Shown here piece by piece: positions 54,146 to 64,000 of a DNA stretch of 64,000 bases (within the stretch, counting starts at the first letter, position 1; each line of letters opens with the position of its first letter). Location of the stretch: NCBI GenBank assembly GCA_023614405.1, contig CM042692.1:123807503-123871502 (forward strand), read 5' to 3'. Under the pieces are notes generated by a model. That model did no database searches, had not been told where the DNA came from, and saw only the letters and a program-made list of their open reading frames with translations. The position numbers were made by a program, and so were the translations under genes. Origin of the DNA: Avena insularis (Eukaryota; Streptophyta; Magnoliopsida; Poales; Poaceae).

Positions 54146-56888
54146 AGGCGTTAAAGAAAAGTACTTATTGGGAGATAAGCCAAAAGTTTTATGAGTCTTG
54201 GAAGTTATTACCTCTATAATAACCGCTCCTTATCCTTTTTATTTGCTTTTTTTGCCAAGAGTAACCTTTAATGAGAGAGAAGTAATGCTTGGGAAAGTTG
54301 TTGTCCCGAAACAGATTTTTGTGCTTCGCTGTAAAAATTCGAAATCTCTGTACGTCGGTTTGAGCTGTGATTTTTTGTGCTTCTGCCCCAGGTTGTTATC
54401 TAACTTTCGTTAGTTCAACACTTTTCAATTTGAGCAATAGAAGGTCTTCGAAAAAATTGGTTTTTACCTGCTGGTCTGTTTTGACAGATTTCTGCCATTA
54501 TTTGCATTTGCTTCTTGTTGATTCCTTTTTGAGTTCTTTTTGGGGGATTGATCTTTTTGAGGGAGGTGCTACAGTAGCTTGTGTTTTAATGGAAGTTTTA
54601 TTGGTGTTGAAATTGAACACAAAGACTTATTATCTTGAGTGCACTAATGTTGCTAATAAAGATTGTGTGAAGTTTTGTATGAAGGAAAAATTTCAGGTGT
54701 AATGGAAGAATGATGTAATGAGATGAAGAATGGACTAAAGATCAACCTTGGGGATACCACCCATGTCACATCAAGAATTATCCAAGAAGTACTAGCGTCA
54801 AAGCATGGGGATTCCCAAGGCATCCCCTTCTTCATCAATAAAAATCTCAGGTTCTTCCAAACACTTCATTTTTATTGTTTCATGCACAGTTGTGTTGTTC
54901 TTGGAGCGTCTTCGTTTTCTGTTTTTGGTTTTCGTTTGCTTGGTTTGCTTAGTTTGCTTGAATAAATTTGTTAGACCCCCTCCTTCATACATTAGTTTTC
55001 AAATAGGTTGGTTTGGATTGGAAAAGAGTAGGAAAAGTTCATGCTTAAGTGGTAAAAGGAGCTTGTTTTTGACTGTGACTTGGACTTTATCATTCCATGC
55101 TTGATATTGTTTTGGATTTATTCTTAGTGATTTTTTTGTAGCATGACATGTTATAAACAATTGAGATTGCTTAATGTGCCTTGAAAGAATCATGCGCTGT
55201 TTTAGCATATTAAAGCATAGTATTGTGGTATTCTCCTTTAATGCTTTATTTGGGTTGACTTGGCGCATGCTCACACCATGTTAAGACTACACCAAGTCAC
55301 CATAGCCTCTATGATCATTTAGTTTTCGGCTTGTAATATCATTTTATGCTTTAATTAATAATGTTTTGTCGCTTTGCATGATTATGGCCATTATTGCGCT
55401 CTTAGTTGGTCACTCCCAGTCTTTTGCTAGCCTCCATAATCAAGTATGAGTTCCACTCATGCATCCAATTCCAAATAAAACCAAGTTATTCCAAAGAGTC
55501 CACCATACCTACCTATTAGCATTTGCTATTCCAAGTATATTCATGTTTTTATCTACCTTCCGAATTAAACTTGTTATGAGAAAACTAGTGATTAAAGCTC
55601 TCACGAACTTGATGGCACATTTTACTTTTCTTGCCCCTAATAAACTTGAACCATTGCTTTATCTATGTTGTATATGCTTGCACTTATATGTTGGGGATGA
55701 GCAGAACCATGCTGTCATGGGGAACGCTTTCAACATTGCACTTGTACATTATACCTAGTTGATATCATGCTCTTTTGTCTATGGATGTCGTCGGTGTGAA
55801 ATGAAAGGGGAGCTTGTAAGTCCATGGAGTTATGTATGTGTGTTAGAGAAACGCCTGGGCCACCGGTCTAATCCATGCCTAATCATGGTGGAAACCTGCA
55901 GCGTAACCATAATGAGCAATCTATGAAGCATCCTTCTTATGAAAAAAAGAGATTGATATTGAGAAAAAGAGAAAAAATAAAAAAAGAGATGAGAAAAGAG
56001 GAAAGAGAGAAAAGAGCACCATTTTCCCATGGTAAATAAGAAGATTGTTGAGATGCTCATTGCCTGCTTGCCTTGTAATTTTGATATGGGGATTCTTCCG
56101 TATCATCGGGCAAGGGGTACCCTGTTGGCGGTTCTCTATGATACACATGTACTTACTATGACAAGAACTTACCGGTAACTAAACTTGAGTAGCATGAGGA
56201 GCGGCCCTCGTATTCAAGGGACATGAGATTTCCAACTTATACTTTGTCAAGCATATACTCCTAGTTTGTTCCTTTAATCTTAATCACTTCAAGATGCTTA
56301 CGATAGGGGCAATGAGAGCTGGAAGCTAATAAGTACCATAATTTTTGGAAGCTCTTTATGAGACTTTAATCCCTGCTTCCTTCTATGAAGGCCTTTCTTT
56401 TACTTTTATGGTGAGTCTCCATCTTCTATCCTTATTCACCTATTAAGAGAACATAGTGGACATTCTTAGTTTAATGTGCATTGTCCCAAGACTTGTTGAT
56501 TGATGCATAACTTTGATATTGCTTGTTTTTGAACTATTTGTATCTAGTCACCGTTACAAACTTTGAAGGTGTCCTATGCATTTATGATTTGCTACACTAT
56601 GAGGGACAAGCTGAATACCATTCTCATTATGTTTTCTATATGTGAAACAAACAAACGTCTTTCAATGCTTTGTTATTCATTATCTTTGTTTGTATCCTTT
56701 CATGTTGCATGCATAGTTACTATGTCTTATTTTTAGAACTTCATCTTTCATGCTCATGTTTAGAGTACTTTGATCCCAGCTTTCAATGCTTGCAAATGGT
56801 TTGATCTTGATTGTAATGGTGCATGTCACCTCAAAAAAAATTATCACTTACCTACTCGAGGACGAGCAGGAGTTAAGCTTGGGGATGT
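54146..56888 (+). other. Non-coding 3' interior of element F
   Basis: This corresponds in reverse to the same part of element E. A purine-rich run lies at about 55940-56020 (gaaaaagagaaaaaataaaaaaagagatgag), and the polypurine tract closes it. No gene is seen. Confidence 0.55.
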
Positions 56889-58321
56889 TGATACGTTGGA
56901 AACGTATCTATAATTTTTGATGTTCCATGCTTGTTTTATATCTACTTTCTTATGTTTTGTCCACACTTTGGAGTATTTCTACACATTTTCTGGAACTAAC
57001 CTATTAACAAGATGCCACAGTGCCAGTTGCCTGCTTTCTTCTGGTTTTGGTTCTAGAAAAGGCAGAAAATCAATATTCTCGGAATTGGACAGGACAAAAG
57101 CCAAAGTCAATATTTTACCGGAAGACACATGGAGTCCGAAGGGGGGCCACAGGGCAGCCACACCCCCTTAGCTCGGGCAGCCCTAGGCCGTGCCAGGGCA
57201 TGGTGTGGGCCCCTTGGCCGGCCACCGACCTTTCCCCTTCACCTATAAGAAGCCCCTGATGCAAAAACCCTAAATACGGGAGCCTCTAGTGACGAAAAGT
57301 TCCGCAGCGCCGCCGCCACCGAAGAGGAGATTCAGGGGATAGAAAGTCTCTGTTTCGGCACCCTGTCGGGACGGGGAAGTGCCTCCGGATCCATCTCCAT
57401 CGATCTCCACTACCATCTCCATCGACGTTGCTGATTCCCATGATGACGAGGGAGCATTTCTTCCTCGAGGCTAAGGGTTCTACCGGTAGCTATGTGTTCA
57501 TCTCTCTCTATGCATGATCATATTGTGATTATGAGCTTTTTAATCAAGTAGATATACTTTGATACTCAAGTGCTTTAATAGATCTCTGCTCTCCCCATGT
57601 GTGTGAAAGTGACAGCGTGCACACCATGGTGGCACTTAGTCTAGAGATTACAAATACTTGTTATGAGTTATATTTGGAGTTGGATGTTTCTATGAAATTG
57701 TGGTGTTTGTTGGAACCATCTAGAGCTCAAGGTGACAGTGTGGGGTTATCTAGATGGGGAAAGTGAACTTTGAGGTGCGCTGTTATAGCCCTACCATGGA
57801 TTAGAGTGTCCAAGTAGAGAGTAGTTTAGAGTAGTATCATGAAGAGAAGATATTTATATGAGAGTGTTCACTAGTGAAAGTATGATCCCTAGGCCTTGTT
57901 TCTAAGCATTGAAACTTCGTTCGCAACTAGATCTGTTAGATATTTATATGAGAGTGTTCACTAGTGAAAGTATGATCCCTAGGCCATCTTTATTTCAGTT
58001 TGCCTTTAGTGTTTTCCGTGCCATCAAGCTATTTTCTGGCACCGTTACCACTTATAATTATCCATACCACTTGTATTTCACTATCTCTTCGCCGAACTAG
58101 TGCACCTATACACCTGACAAGTGTATTGGGTGTCTTGGGGACACAAGAGATTTCTTGTATCTTGATTGCAGGGTTGTTTGAGAGGGATACCTTTGACCAC
58201 TTCCTCCCTGAGTTCGATAAACCTTGGGTGATACACTTAAGGGAAACTTGCTGCTGTTCTACAAACCTCTGCACTTGGAGGCCCAACAACTATCTACAAG
58301 AATAGAAGTGCATAGACATCA
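56889..58321 (+). repeat. 3' LTR of element F
   Basis: It begins TGATACGTTGGAAACG and ends CATAGACATCA. It contains cacctataagaagcccc near 57240, a TATA-like word before the R-U5 part, and the local duplication near 57860-57980. Confidence 0.85.
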
Positions 58322-58341
58322 CTCTGCCCATACAAATTGAT

Positions 58342-59185
58342 TCTGTCACCAACATAAAGTAGTAATTAATTAGTACGACATTACATATCTTAACATTGGG
58401 ATCATCACAAAAAATATTTAGATGTTTTATCTCACTTATGAAACTTGTTGATGCAATACTCTTAATCCACAGGGAATTCCGACAAACGGTTCAGAAGCTT
58501 CCAGGTAACACCGCGGCTGCGACAAGTATGACATGAGCCCTTCCAGGGCGACTTCAGCCGATGATGGCCTGCTCGTCATCTTAGATGTCACCATCATTTA
58601 GACTGCATGGAGCTCATGCCACAGAGACAATGACCAAAGCTTCACCTTGTACCGTGGTGATTCGCACACCCCTGAACTGATGAACCTGGGGGATATGACA
58701 ATGTCCGTGGTGTGTCCATCAATTTGGGCGACAAACACGGTGCCCTCTTTCCCGATGTCGATGATATCCGCTCTCCACGAGCCCCCTGTGGGCACCGTCT
58801 TAGACGGCTCCCAGTGTTTGTGGCTATAGGGCATTATGGGCGCAGTCCTCGAGCGGGCAACTGTGAGGTGGCGAACGAGCTCTACCATAGGTGTTAGCTC
58901 TACCGACGAGGTGATGAACTCGCATCCAGGCTCCGTGCACACTTGTTGGCCGTGAAAGCACCAGATTATGTGGTCGTAGACGTTATTGTAGGGGACGAAT
59001 GTCCCGCAGTGGTCGTTGGGGCATCTTCTACCTTTTCTGCCCGCGACTTGGCGGTACAGCTCCTTGGAGCATGCGGCCAGCCGGGCGGTGCTGGTAGTGT
59101 CCAGGCGCATAGAAATTTTGTTGTAAACATCGTCACCGACCTTGCTCCAGACGTCGTGCAGTGGGTTGTGCGTTGATTGCGACAT
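58342..59185 (-). pseudogene. F-box-like / SIAH-type zinc finger / SINA-like gene, copy R (interrupted by element F)
   Basis: From ATG 59185 (MSQSTHNPLHDVWSKVG) the frame is open for 194 codons to TAA at 58600-58598. It reads an F-box-like block (VYNKISMRLD..ARLAACSKELYRQV), CPNDHC-x11-H-x3-C, GCEF, IDIGKEGTVFVAQIDG and ESPRYKVKLWS. L1 has GAA where R has the TAA. Beyond it the frame continues about 55 codons, including the shared line SRPSSAEVAL. A donor GTGAGA at 58435 and acceptor ACAG at 58343 define a 93 bp intron matching those of L1 and L2. Exon 2 starts NQFVWA and is cut after ~20 bp by element F; the rest resumes below 51964. The 100-codon open stretch upstream of 59185 aligns with non-coding leader of L1, so it is read as leader. 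It is the best preserved zinc-finger/F-box part of the three. Confidence 0.6.
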
Positions 59186-59665
59186 TGGGATGGATTGGGG
59201 GAAGAGGTCGGACCAGAGTATGACTATCGGGGGACTTTTGGAGAGGGGTGGCGTGCAGCCTGCAAGATCCGATGCAGCGGGTGAGATGGCGAGGAAAATG
59301 TGCGAAGCATGCACTAGTGACGATCCCAAATGCGGGGCCAGGCGGTGTTGGCGAGTGGGGATAAAAACACCCGAGATGGGGAAGATGGGATGGCTCTTTG
59401 AACGATTTTTTTGCAAGGCCTCTAGAGCTGCATCTAGGACGCCGATTAGCTTGGCTTGCATGCTACAGTGCACTAAATTAACCATTTGAAATCCTGGCGC
59501 ATTTTATAGCTAGGTCGGCACGCTGTCGTGTCCTAAATTAACCATATCACAACATGGGCCATTACAGCTAGGCCGGCACATTGCCGTGTACACCGACTAG
59601 AGTTACTACTGCTGTCATGTTTGACTAGATGATGTTTGTTTAGTTTGCTAAAAAGGATTATACTG
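59186..59665 (-). other. 5' leader of gene copy R and flank
   Basis: On the minus strand 59460-59186 matches the L1 leader (aatcggcgtcctagatgca, caaagagccatccca). The open frame through it is probably chance. At about 59470-59600 the line tagctaggtcggcac(g/a) occurs twice (tgtcgtgtcctaaattaacca and its neighbour), a small ~60 bp direct repeat. Confidence 0.45.
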
Positions 59666-60309
59666 TAGGGTTGGACTATCAAGCAGCTCGACCCGTTAAG
59701 GCTCGGCTCGTTAAGGTTCATGCTCATTAAGGCTCAGATCATTAAACTCGTTAAGGATAACAAGCAAAAAGTAAAGCTTAGCTCGGTTCATTAGATGTTA
59801 ACGAGTGCTCACGAGCTGCTCGTTATGAAAATGTACCAGCCTCAGACAGAGGCATACCGATAATTAAAAATGACAGTCGGTAGGGTTCAGTCAGTGCCGC
59901 GGTTAGCAGATCTAGATCGAGAAGATGGAGATGGGGTATGTAGTGGGAGATGACTAGTTGACGAGACACATGAGAAATATTCTGAATCGATCGGGAGAGT
60001 CTAGGGTAAGGTTTTTGGTCGGTCGCTCTCACTCCTGGATTGATCAGTCTTACTCAATGGGCTAGATGTTTGCCTTAGATGGGCTGCCAGATTAGACATG
60101 TAGCAACATAAGTGGGCCTTACCTTGGTTGTTACCGAGCGTAACGAGTAGCTCACGAACATCGTTAACTCGATCGTTTAGCTCATTAAGGATATCGAGCA
60201 AAAACTGCAGCTCAGCCAAGATCGTTAAGGAAATGATTCGATTTTGAACAAGCCGAGCAAACGAGTGCTCATTAAACTCATCGAGTTTTGAGTTTTATGT
60301 CTAGCCCTA
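59666..60309. mobile_element. hAT-like non-autonomous element (~640 bp)
   Basis: The ends TAGGGTTGGACTATCAA and (reversed) TAGGGCTAGACATAAAA are imperfect inverted repeats of the TAGGGNTGGAC class used by hAT elements in grasses. Inside, both ends carry repeated cgttaagg / gctcgttaa words in opposite senses. An 8 bp duplication is only approximate (tatactgt / aatacttt). No transposase is seen. Confidence 0.5.
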
Positions 60310-60555
60310 ATACTTTGGAACTGGAGGTAGTACAATACTAGCAGTAGTACACTAGATGTTTGTTTTGCAGTTTTGCTGCAAACATAGTACAATAAATACC
60401 TCCACATTGGAGCCTAGCGCGATTAAGTACCACGGTGTTCCAACATGATGCATGATAACGGAAGGTGTTCAAGCACCTCTTTACAGAATAGTTATATTTA
60501 GAAGCGAACAGTCACTACATTAATACACCTACGATATAGTAAATTTTCCATCAAA
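60310..60555. other. Gene-free stretch
   Basis: AT-rich sequence between the hAT-like element and the B3 remnant. It contains gaacagtcactacattaa, but no CACTA-type structure follows. Nothing else is recognised. Confidence 0.3.
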
Positions 60556-60985
60556 TCATGGGTGATAACCTGCACATCTGATCACCTTCTCGCAGTTATC
60601 ATGATCAAATACTATCACCTTAAAGGAAGTGGTGGCAAGCTTCTTAAATACCAGAAAGTATCCTACCTTCAAGTCATGTGCTTTGGCAAAATCTAGCCAT
60701 CCTTCGTCAATGATTACCTTGCCATCTTACTTCTTCATCTCGGCGTCCTAGCTGCAGGCTTTACATATCTTCAGCTTGATGGCCTCTAGATACTCACCGC
60801 CAAACATTAGCAAAAAGGAGATGGTATGCTCCGCACGTCTAACCCTCCTGGTATTAACGGCATCTTGCAGAACTCGTCACAGGTGTTCTCCACGTGGGTG
60901 TTCCTTGCTAGCCCCTCCATCCAGACTGCACATGACTCTCTTGTCTTCTTCGATGATGAGTCTATCTAAGCTCTTCTTGCCCGAA
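60556..60985 (-). pseudogene. B3 DNA-binding domain remnant (REM-like)
   Basis: The minus frame ending at TGA 60558-60556 reads GKVIIDEGWLDFAKAHDLKV, GYFLVFKK and FKVIVFDHDNCEKVIRC, the C-terminal half of a plant B3 domain (G-W..F...H.L..GD.L.F, F.V.IFD..GCEK). The GD is GY here. A TAA precedes this part at about 60729. Upstream, pieces in other frames (HVENTCDEFCKMPLIPGG, EYLEAIKLKICKAC) may be the N-terminal half. B3 proteins are nuclear transcription factors. Here it is a broken fragment. Confidence 0.6.
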
Positions 60986-61015
60986 CAATGCAAAAAAAAT
61001 CCCTTGGACAGATAA

Positions 61016-64000
61016 TGTAACTACCTCGGACCCTACGCTCTAAGTTCAAGCCTGGATGAACCAAAAGTGGTTAAGGAATTACAGCATGGGCCCAGGGCCA
61101 CCCACGTGTAGGCCCGTCGGCCACCCTAACCACTTCCAAGAACATCGGGACAAGAGCGAGCGGCGTAGGCAACAGGCGAAGAGATCAAATACATACACAA
61201 GTGAGTATGTATGAAAGCTACCTTACAACACTTGTCAGAGTCATACCATCTAAAAGAAATAGAAATATTGCAACGCCATACGGCAAGATCCAAATATCCT
61301 AGATAGAGATAATAGTGTAGGATAGCTCCTCATACATCAATCAACAGAGTATCAAGCGGAAGCGGGAAACAAGATCCGAGTACGAATAAGAAGCAAATTG
61401 GCATAAGATGCCACATAAATAAGCACATCTTGCCCATAGATCTCACGGATCCCCATCCCCAGAATCTCTACACCGAGTGATCGTTGCCAACATCATCTGT
61501 CTCCTCCACCCAGTATCCATCTTGCGAATACACCTGTTCATCTGAATCAAACAATTTATCGTGTGAGACCCTAGGGTGACGCAATTGCAGCAAGTCTTTA
61601 TGCGTCTAAAGGAGACATATACCTAGGGTGACGCAATTGCAGCAAACGATAATAACTAACAAGTCTATAGATACTCGCTAACCATCCGCCTAACCAATAA
61701 TAGGCGGATGTCCGTTAATTAGAAATAACAGTTATAACAGTATAAATTAACAGATCCATCCTCCTTCTCGCTTACCAACGAGAAAGCGGACGAATAACCC
61801 ATCCATTGGCAGTTTTATTAACCATTCCATGAGTATTGCACTAATTACTAGTCAGATATTTAGTCAAATTAAAAGCGGTACTTTAGTTATGCTTGTCTAT
61901 GATCGAGAAACTATGCTCCAAGTCGTCCATAACCGCGGACACGGCTTTCAGAAAGATTTACCCTGCAGGGATGCACAAATAGCAACACACACTCGATCAA
62001 CCTCGGAAAAACCAACTCAAAACCCAACGAGGTATTCACGACAAAGCGATCACAGGATTCATAAAATAGTTCAGGGGGCCACCCCATTAAGCTACCCGCA
62101 ACGAAGTTGGCCGACTCCGAGACAGACCCAAGGTTTGCGTCAATGGCTGTAAACGACTGGGAACCCGAAAATGTGACTGGGCTTGTCGATACCGTGAAAG
62201 CACTCCACATCCAAAACAGTACAGGTGCTCCACGCACAATCTTAATAAACAGTAACATGGCATAAGTACAGGATAGTAAATAAAACCCTAAACTAGTTTG
62301 TGGCCCCAAGAAATAGAAATGAATCGAGCTCTAGCTCAGGGGGGTCCATAAGGCCTCCCGGATGTGGATAGTGCGAATAGTCAAGGAACAGGAATCAAGT
62401 ACTCGGGGTCCTACGGGACACAAGTGGACATAAAAACCAAATGACAGATATTGCCCACCGATGCCTCTTTCATTAATTATCCCATTACTACTCAGGTTAA
62501 GTTGTTTAGGTACCTCGTTATCCATCACACACTCACATACCCTACACATGCTGTTCTATGACTCGCATGGCTCAAACAACTCCTGTAGTAGTAGCTCATG
62601 GGATGGAGGAACAAGCTCGGTGGGGTTTAAAAGTAAAGGCTATCCAGTACTTGGGATTCAATTTAATGCAATCGCGACTCCATGATGCAAGAATAAGATA
62701 GAAGCAATAGGTACTATATGTATGCAAGCATGTGCTAGTGCTTTCCTGGTAGCTTAGTTGAAGCGAGAGATGGATCTGGGTAGTACTCCTGGGATTTCTG
62801 ATAATTTTCCCTGCTCGGCGTCTATCCGAGAAGAACCAAATAAACAAGGCCAATATAAATATAATGCACAAACATATAAATGAAATGCGACAAGCAAACA
62901 AGCATGCCATGATGAATGATGTGCAAATTACATGGCATAACATAGCATGTCATGGGTGAGGTGTGGGGTACAAGAATAAAGCATTTTCTTAAGTTTTTAG
63001 TCATGTTTTGCTCCCATATAACTTCCTGTCCACTTAGTATTTATATGATGCATGCTTCAATTCATAACATGGAATGCGTAGTTACAACGGGCTCGTCGCG
63101 CTGATCGATTTAGACATATTATTTGTCAAATTTGGAGTTATAGAATTAAAGTTATTAATTAATTGAGAAAAGGCATTTTTATTGCAATTAAACAATGTCA
63201 AAAATTTAAATTAGTCAAAACATTATTTTGAATGGCATATTTGAAAACCTCACATTTTTCTGATTCAAAAACATATATTATTTGTATTATTTGGATTTAT
63301 TAATTAAAAGTTATTAATTTCTGGATTTAAAACATATTTAACAATTTCTGAAATCATTTTTATTAAACAGAAAAAGAACAGATATTTTTTATACTCAGAG
63401 AAATGGAGCCACCGTCACAGACAAGTGGGGCCGACGCTGAGAGACGCTGTGCTGGCAAAAGAAAACAGTGGGCAACTTTTCTCACCCATGGAGAGCTTAC
63501 CCGCAGCCAGTGACAGACGGGGCCAGCCGGATGCGGGGCCACACGCGCGCGCGGGGCCGATTTGGTGACACACGGGACGACTGGGGACCTGAGTTTGATC
63601 GGCAACAACTTGCAGGGGTGCTTCTGCAAATACGAAACCGCGCGTCTGACGAAACTGAATTCCCCTCGCAGAAACAGCTAGCTACAACGATTTGGCAAGG
63701 ACGATCCCGGGCAAACCGCTACGAATTAAGGCGTGCTCGAAAAACAAAAGTCATAGATCTCGCTTAGATCTCCAACTCTCGTGTTCAAGGTTTCTCAAAC
63801 GGAGGTCTACAACGGACGGGATCTTGCGAGGAACAGAGGCATAAAGCACAGCGAAAACTAACGGAGATAAACAGATAAACCTACCCATCTTCGTCATTTG
63901 TTATTGGGGGATACAGAGCTCGGATCTGGTTTTGGTTTTCTCTGGTGTGATGCTTGATCTACCGGGAACAAATATTGTTGAGGCTGCTTCACCGTCGGAG
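61016..64000. mobile_element. LTR-type sequence beginning TGTAACTACCTCGGACCC, runs off the window
   Basis: It opens with TGTAACTACCTCGGACCC, a start like those of Tekay/Retand-type Gypsy LTRs. It carries no long ORF and has alternating AT-rich (63100-63400) and GC-rich (63400-63700) tracts as in large LTRs. A 54 bp direct repeat of ctagggtgacgcaattgcagcaa lies at 61569 and 61622. No primer site or second LTR is visible before the end, so extent and class are uncertain. Confidence 0.35.

Larger units (their letters stand above)
51964..58321 (+). mobile_element. Athila-like LTR element F (6.36 kb, TSD CTCTC/CTCTG) inserted in gene copy R
   Basis: The LTRs at 51964-53350 and 56889-58321 start TGATACGTTGGAAACG and end ..AGACATCA. 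Primer site TGGCGCTATTGCCGGGGA is at 53361-53378 and polypurine tract AAGCTTGGGGATGT at 56875-56888. Flanking 5-mers are CTCTC (51959-51963) and CTCTG (58322-58326), one mismatch. It is the same family group as E but in plus orientation. The interior keeps a gag piece and an ORF piece but no pol. Confidence 0.85.
42144..59500 (+). mobile_element. CACTA transposon end, right copy (inverted relative to the left one), with nested insertions
   Basis: It begins CACTACAAGAAAAGATTCC. The following ~1.6 kb (terminal tract, subterminal array, catggagcatagcc-type block) is the reverse counterpart of 11865-9441. After removal of element E (43753-50679), sequence 50685-51963 matches the reverse of 9440-5985. 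After removal of element F (51964-58321), gene copy R follows on the minus strand, as L1/L2 do on the left. The far end of the element is not recognised; 59500 marks only the end of the visible match with the left copy. Confidence 0.65.

Noticed and set aside
59186..59485. N-terminal 100 codons of the long frame at 58598-59485
   Set aside because: The segment aligns with the non-coding leaders of L1 and L2; ATG 59185 next to the conserved domain is preferred.
60511..60530. cactacatta as another CACTA terminus
   Set aside because: It lacks the CAAGAAA-type continuation and any subterminal repeats.

Overview
The window looks like a transposon-dense intergenic block of a grass genome, most likely Triticeae (wheat, Aegilops or barley group). 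The reasons are Stowaway MITEs with CTCCCTCC ends, a Copia element whose LTR resembles the Angela/BARE/WIS group, several Athila-lineage LTR elements with TGATAC...TCATCA type ends, CACTA ends, a PIF/Harbinger element and a tRNA-derived SINE. No fully intact host gene is visible. Every protein-like segment recognised is broken, TE-borne or only partial.

Layout from left to right. 0.25-4.16 kb: a tandem array of ~850 bp units. 4.2-11.87 kb: the end of a CACTA element (terminus ...TAGTG at 11865) carrying two tandem copies (L1, L2) of a captured-looking gene that encodes an F-box-like segment, a SIAH-type zinc finger and a SINA-like beta domain, then ~350 bp repeats and a ~125 bp subterminal array. 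11.87-12.72, 26.07-27.53 and 32.76-33.9 kb: three pieces of one degenerate Athila-like element (H), split by other insertions. 12.72-26.07 kb: inserted material made of an LTR-like segment, an unidentified multi-exon gene-like region (14.1-20.3 kb) with MITEs, and a Harbinger element (23418-25420) carrying a Myb/SANT-like ORF. 27528-32758: a Copia element with TSD GCAAG and a truncated 5' LTR. 33.99-35.03 kb: a minus-strand Gypsy RT-RNase H fragment holding an Au-like SINE. 35.82-36.46 kb: a second CACTA-type terminus. 36.46-42.14 kb: a minus-strand LTR element (D) with a nested solo LTR. 42144 onward: a second copy of the same CACTA end in inverted orientation. It is interrupted by Athila-like elements E (43753-50679, minus) and F (51964-58321, plus), then reaches a third copy (R) of the F-box/SINA-like gene on the minus strand. 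59.67-60.31 kb: hAT-like element. 60.56-60.99 kb: B3-domain pseudogene. 61016-end: LTR-type sequence running off the window.

The insertion order can be partly read from target-site duplications. Copia G interrupts the H ORF; the SINE interrupts the Gypsy fragment; a solo LTR sits in D; E sits in the CACTA subterminal region; and F sits just inside exon 2 of gene copy R. The most notable structure is the mirror-image pair of CACTA ends (4.2-11.87 and 59.5-42.14 kb), each carrying the same F-box/zinc-finger/SINA-like gene with a conserved ~90 bp intron. This suggests gene capture and spread by a CACTA transposon. All coordinates of nested parts are by eye.
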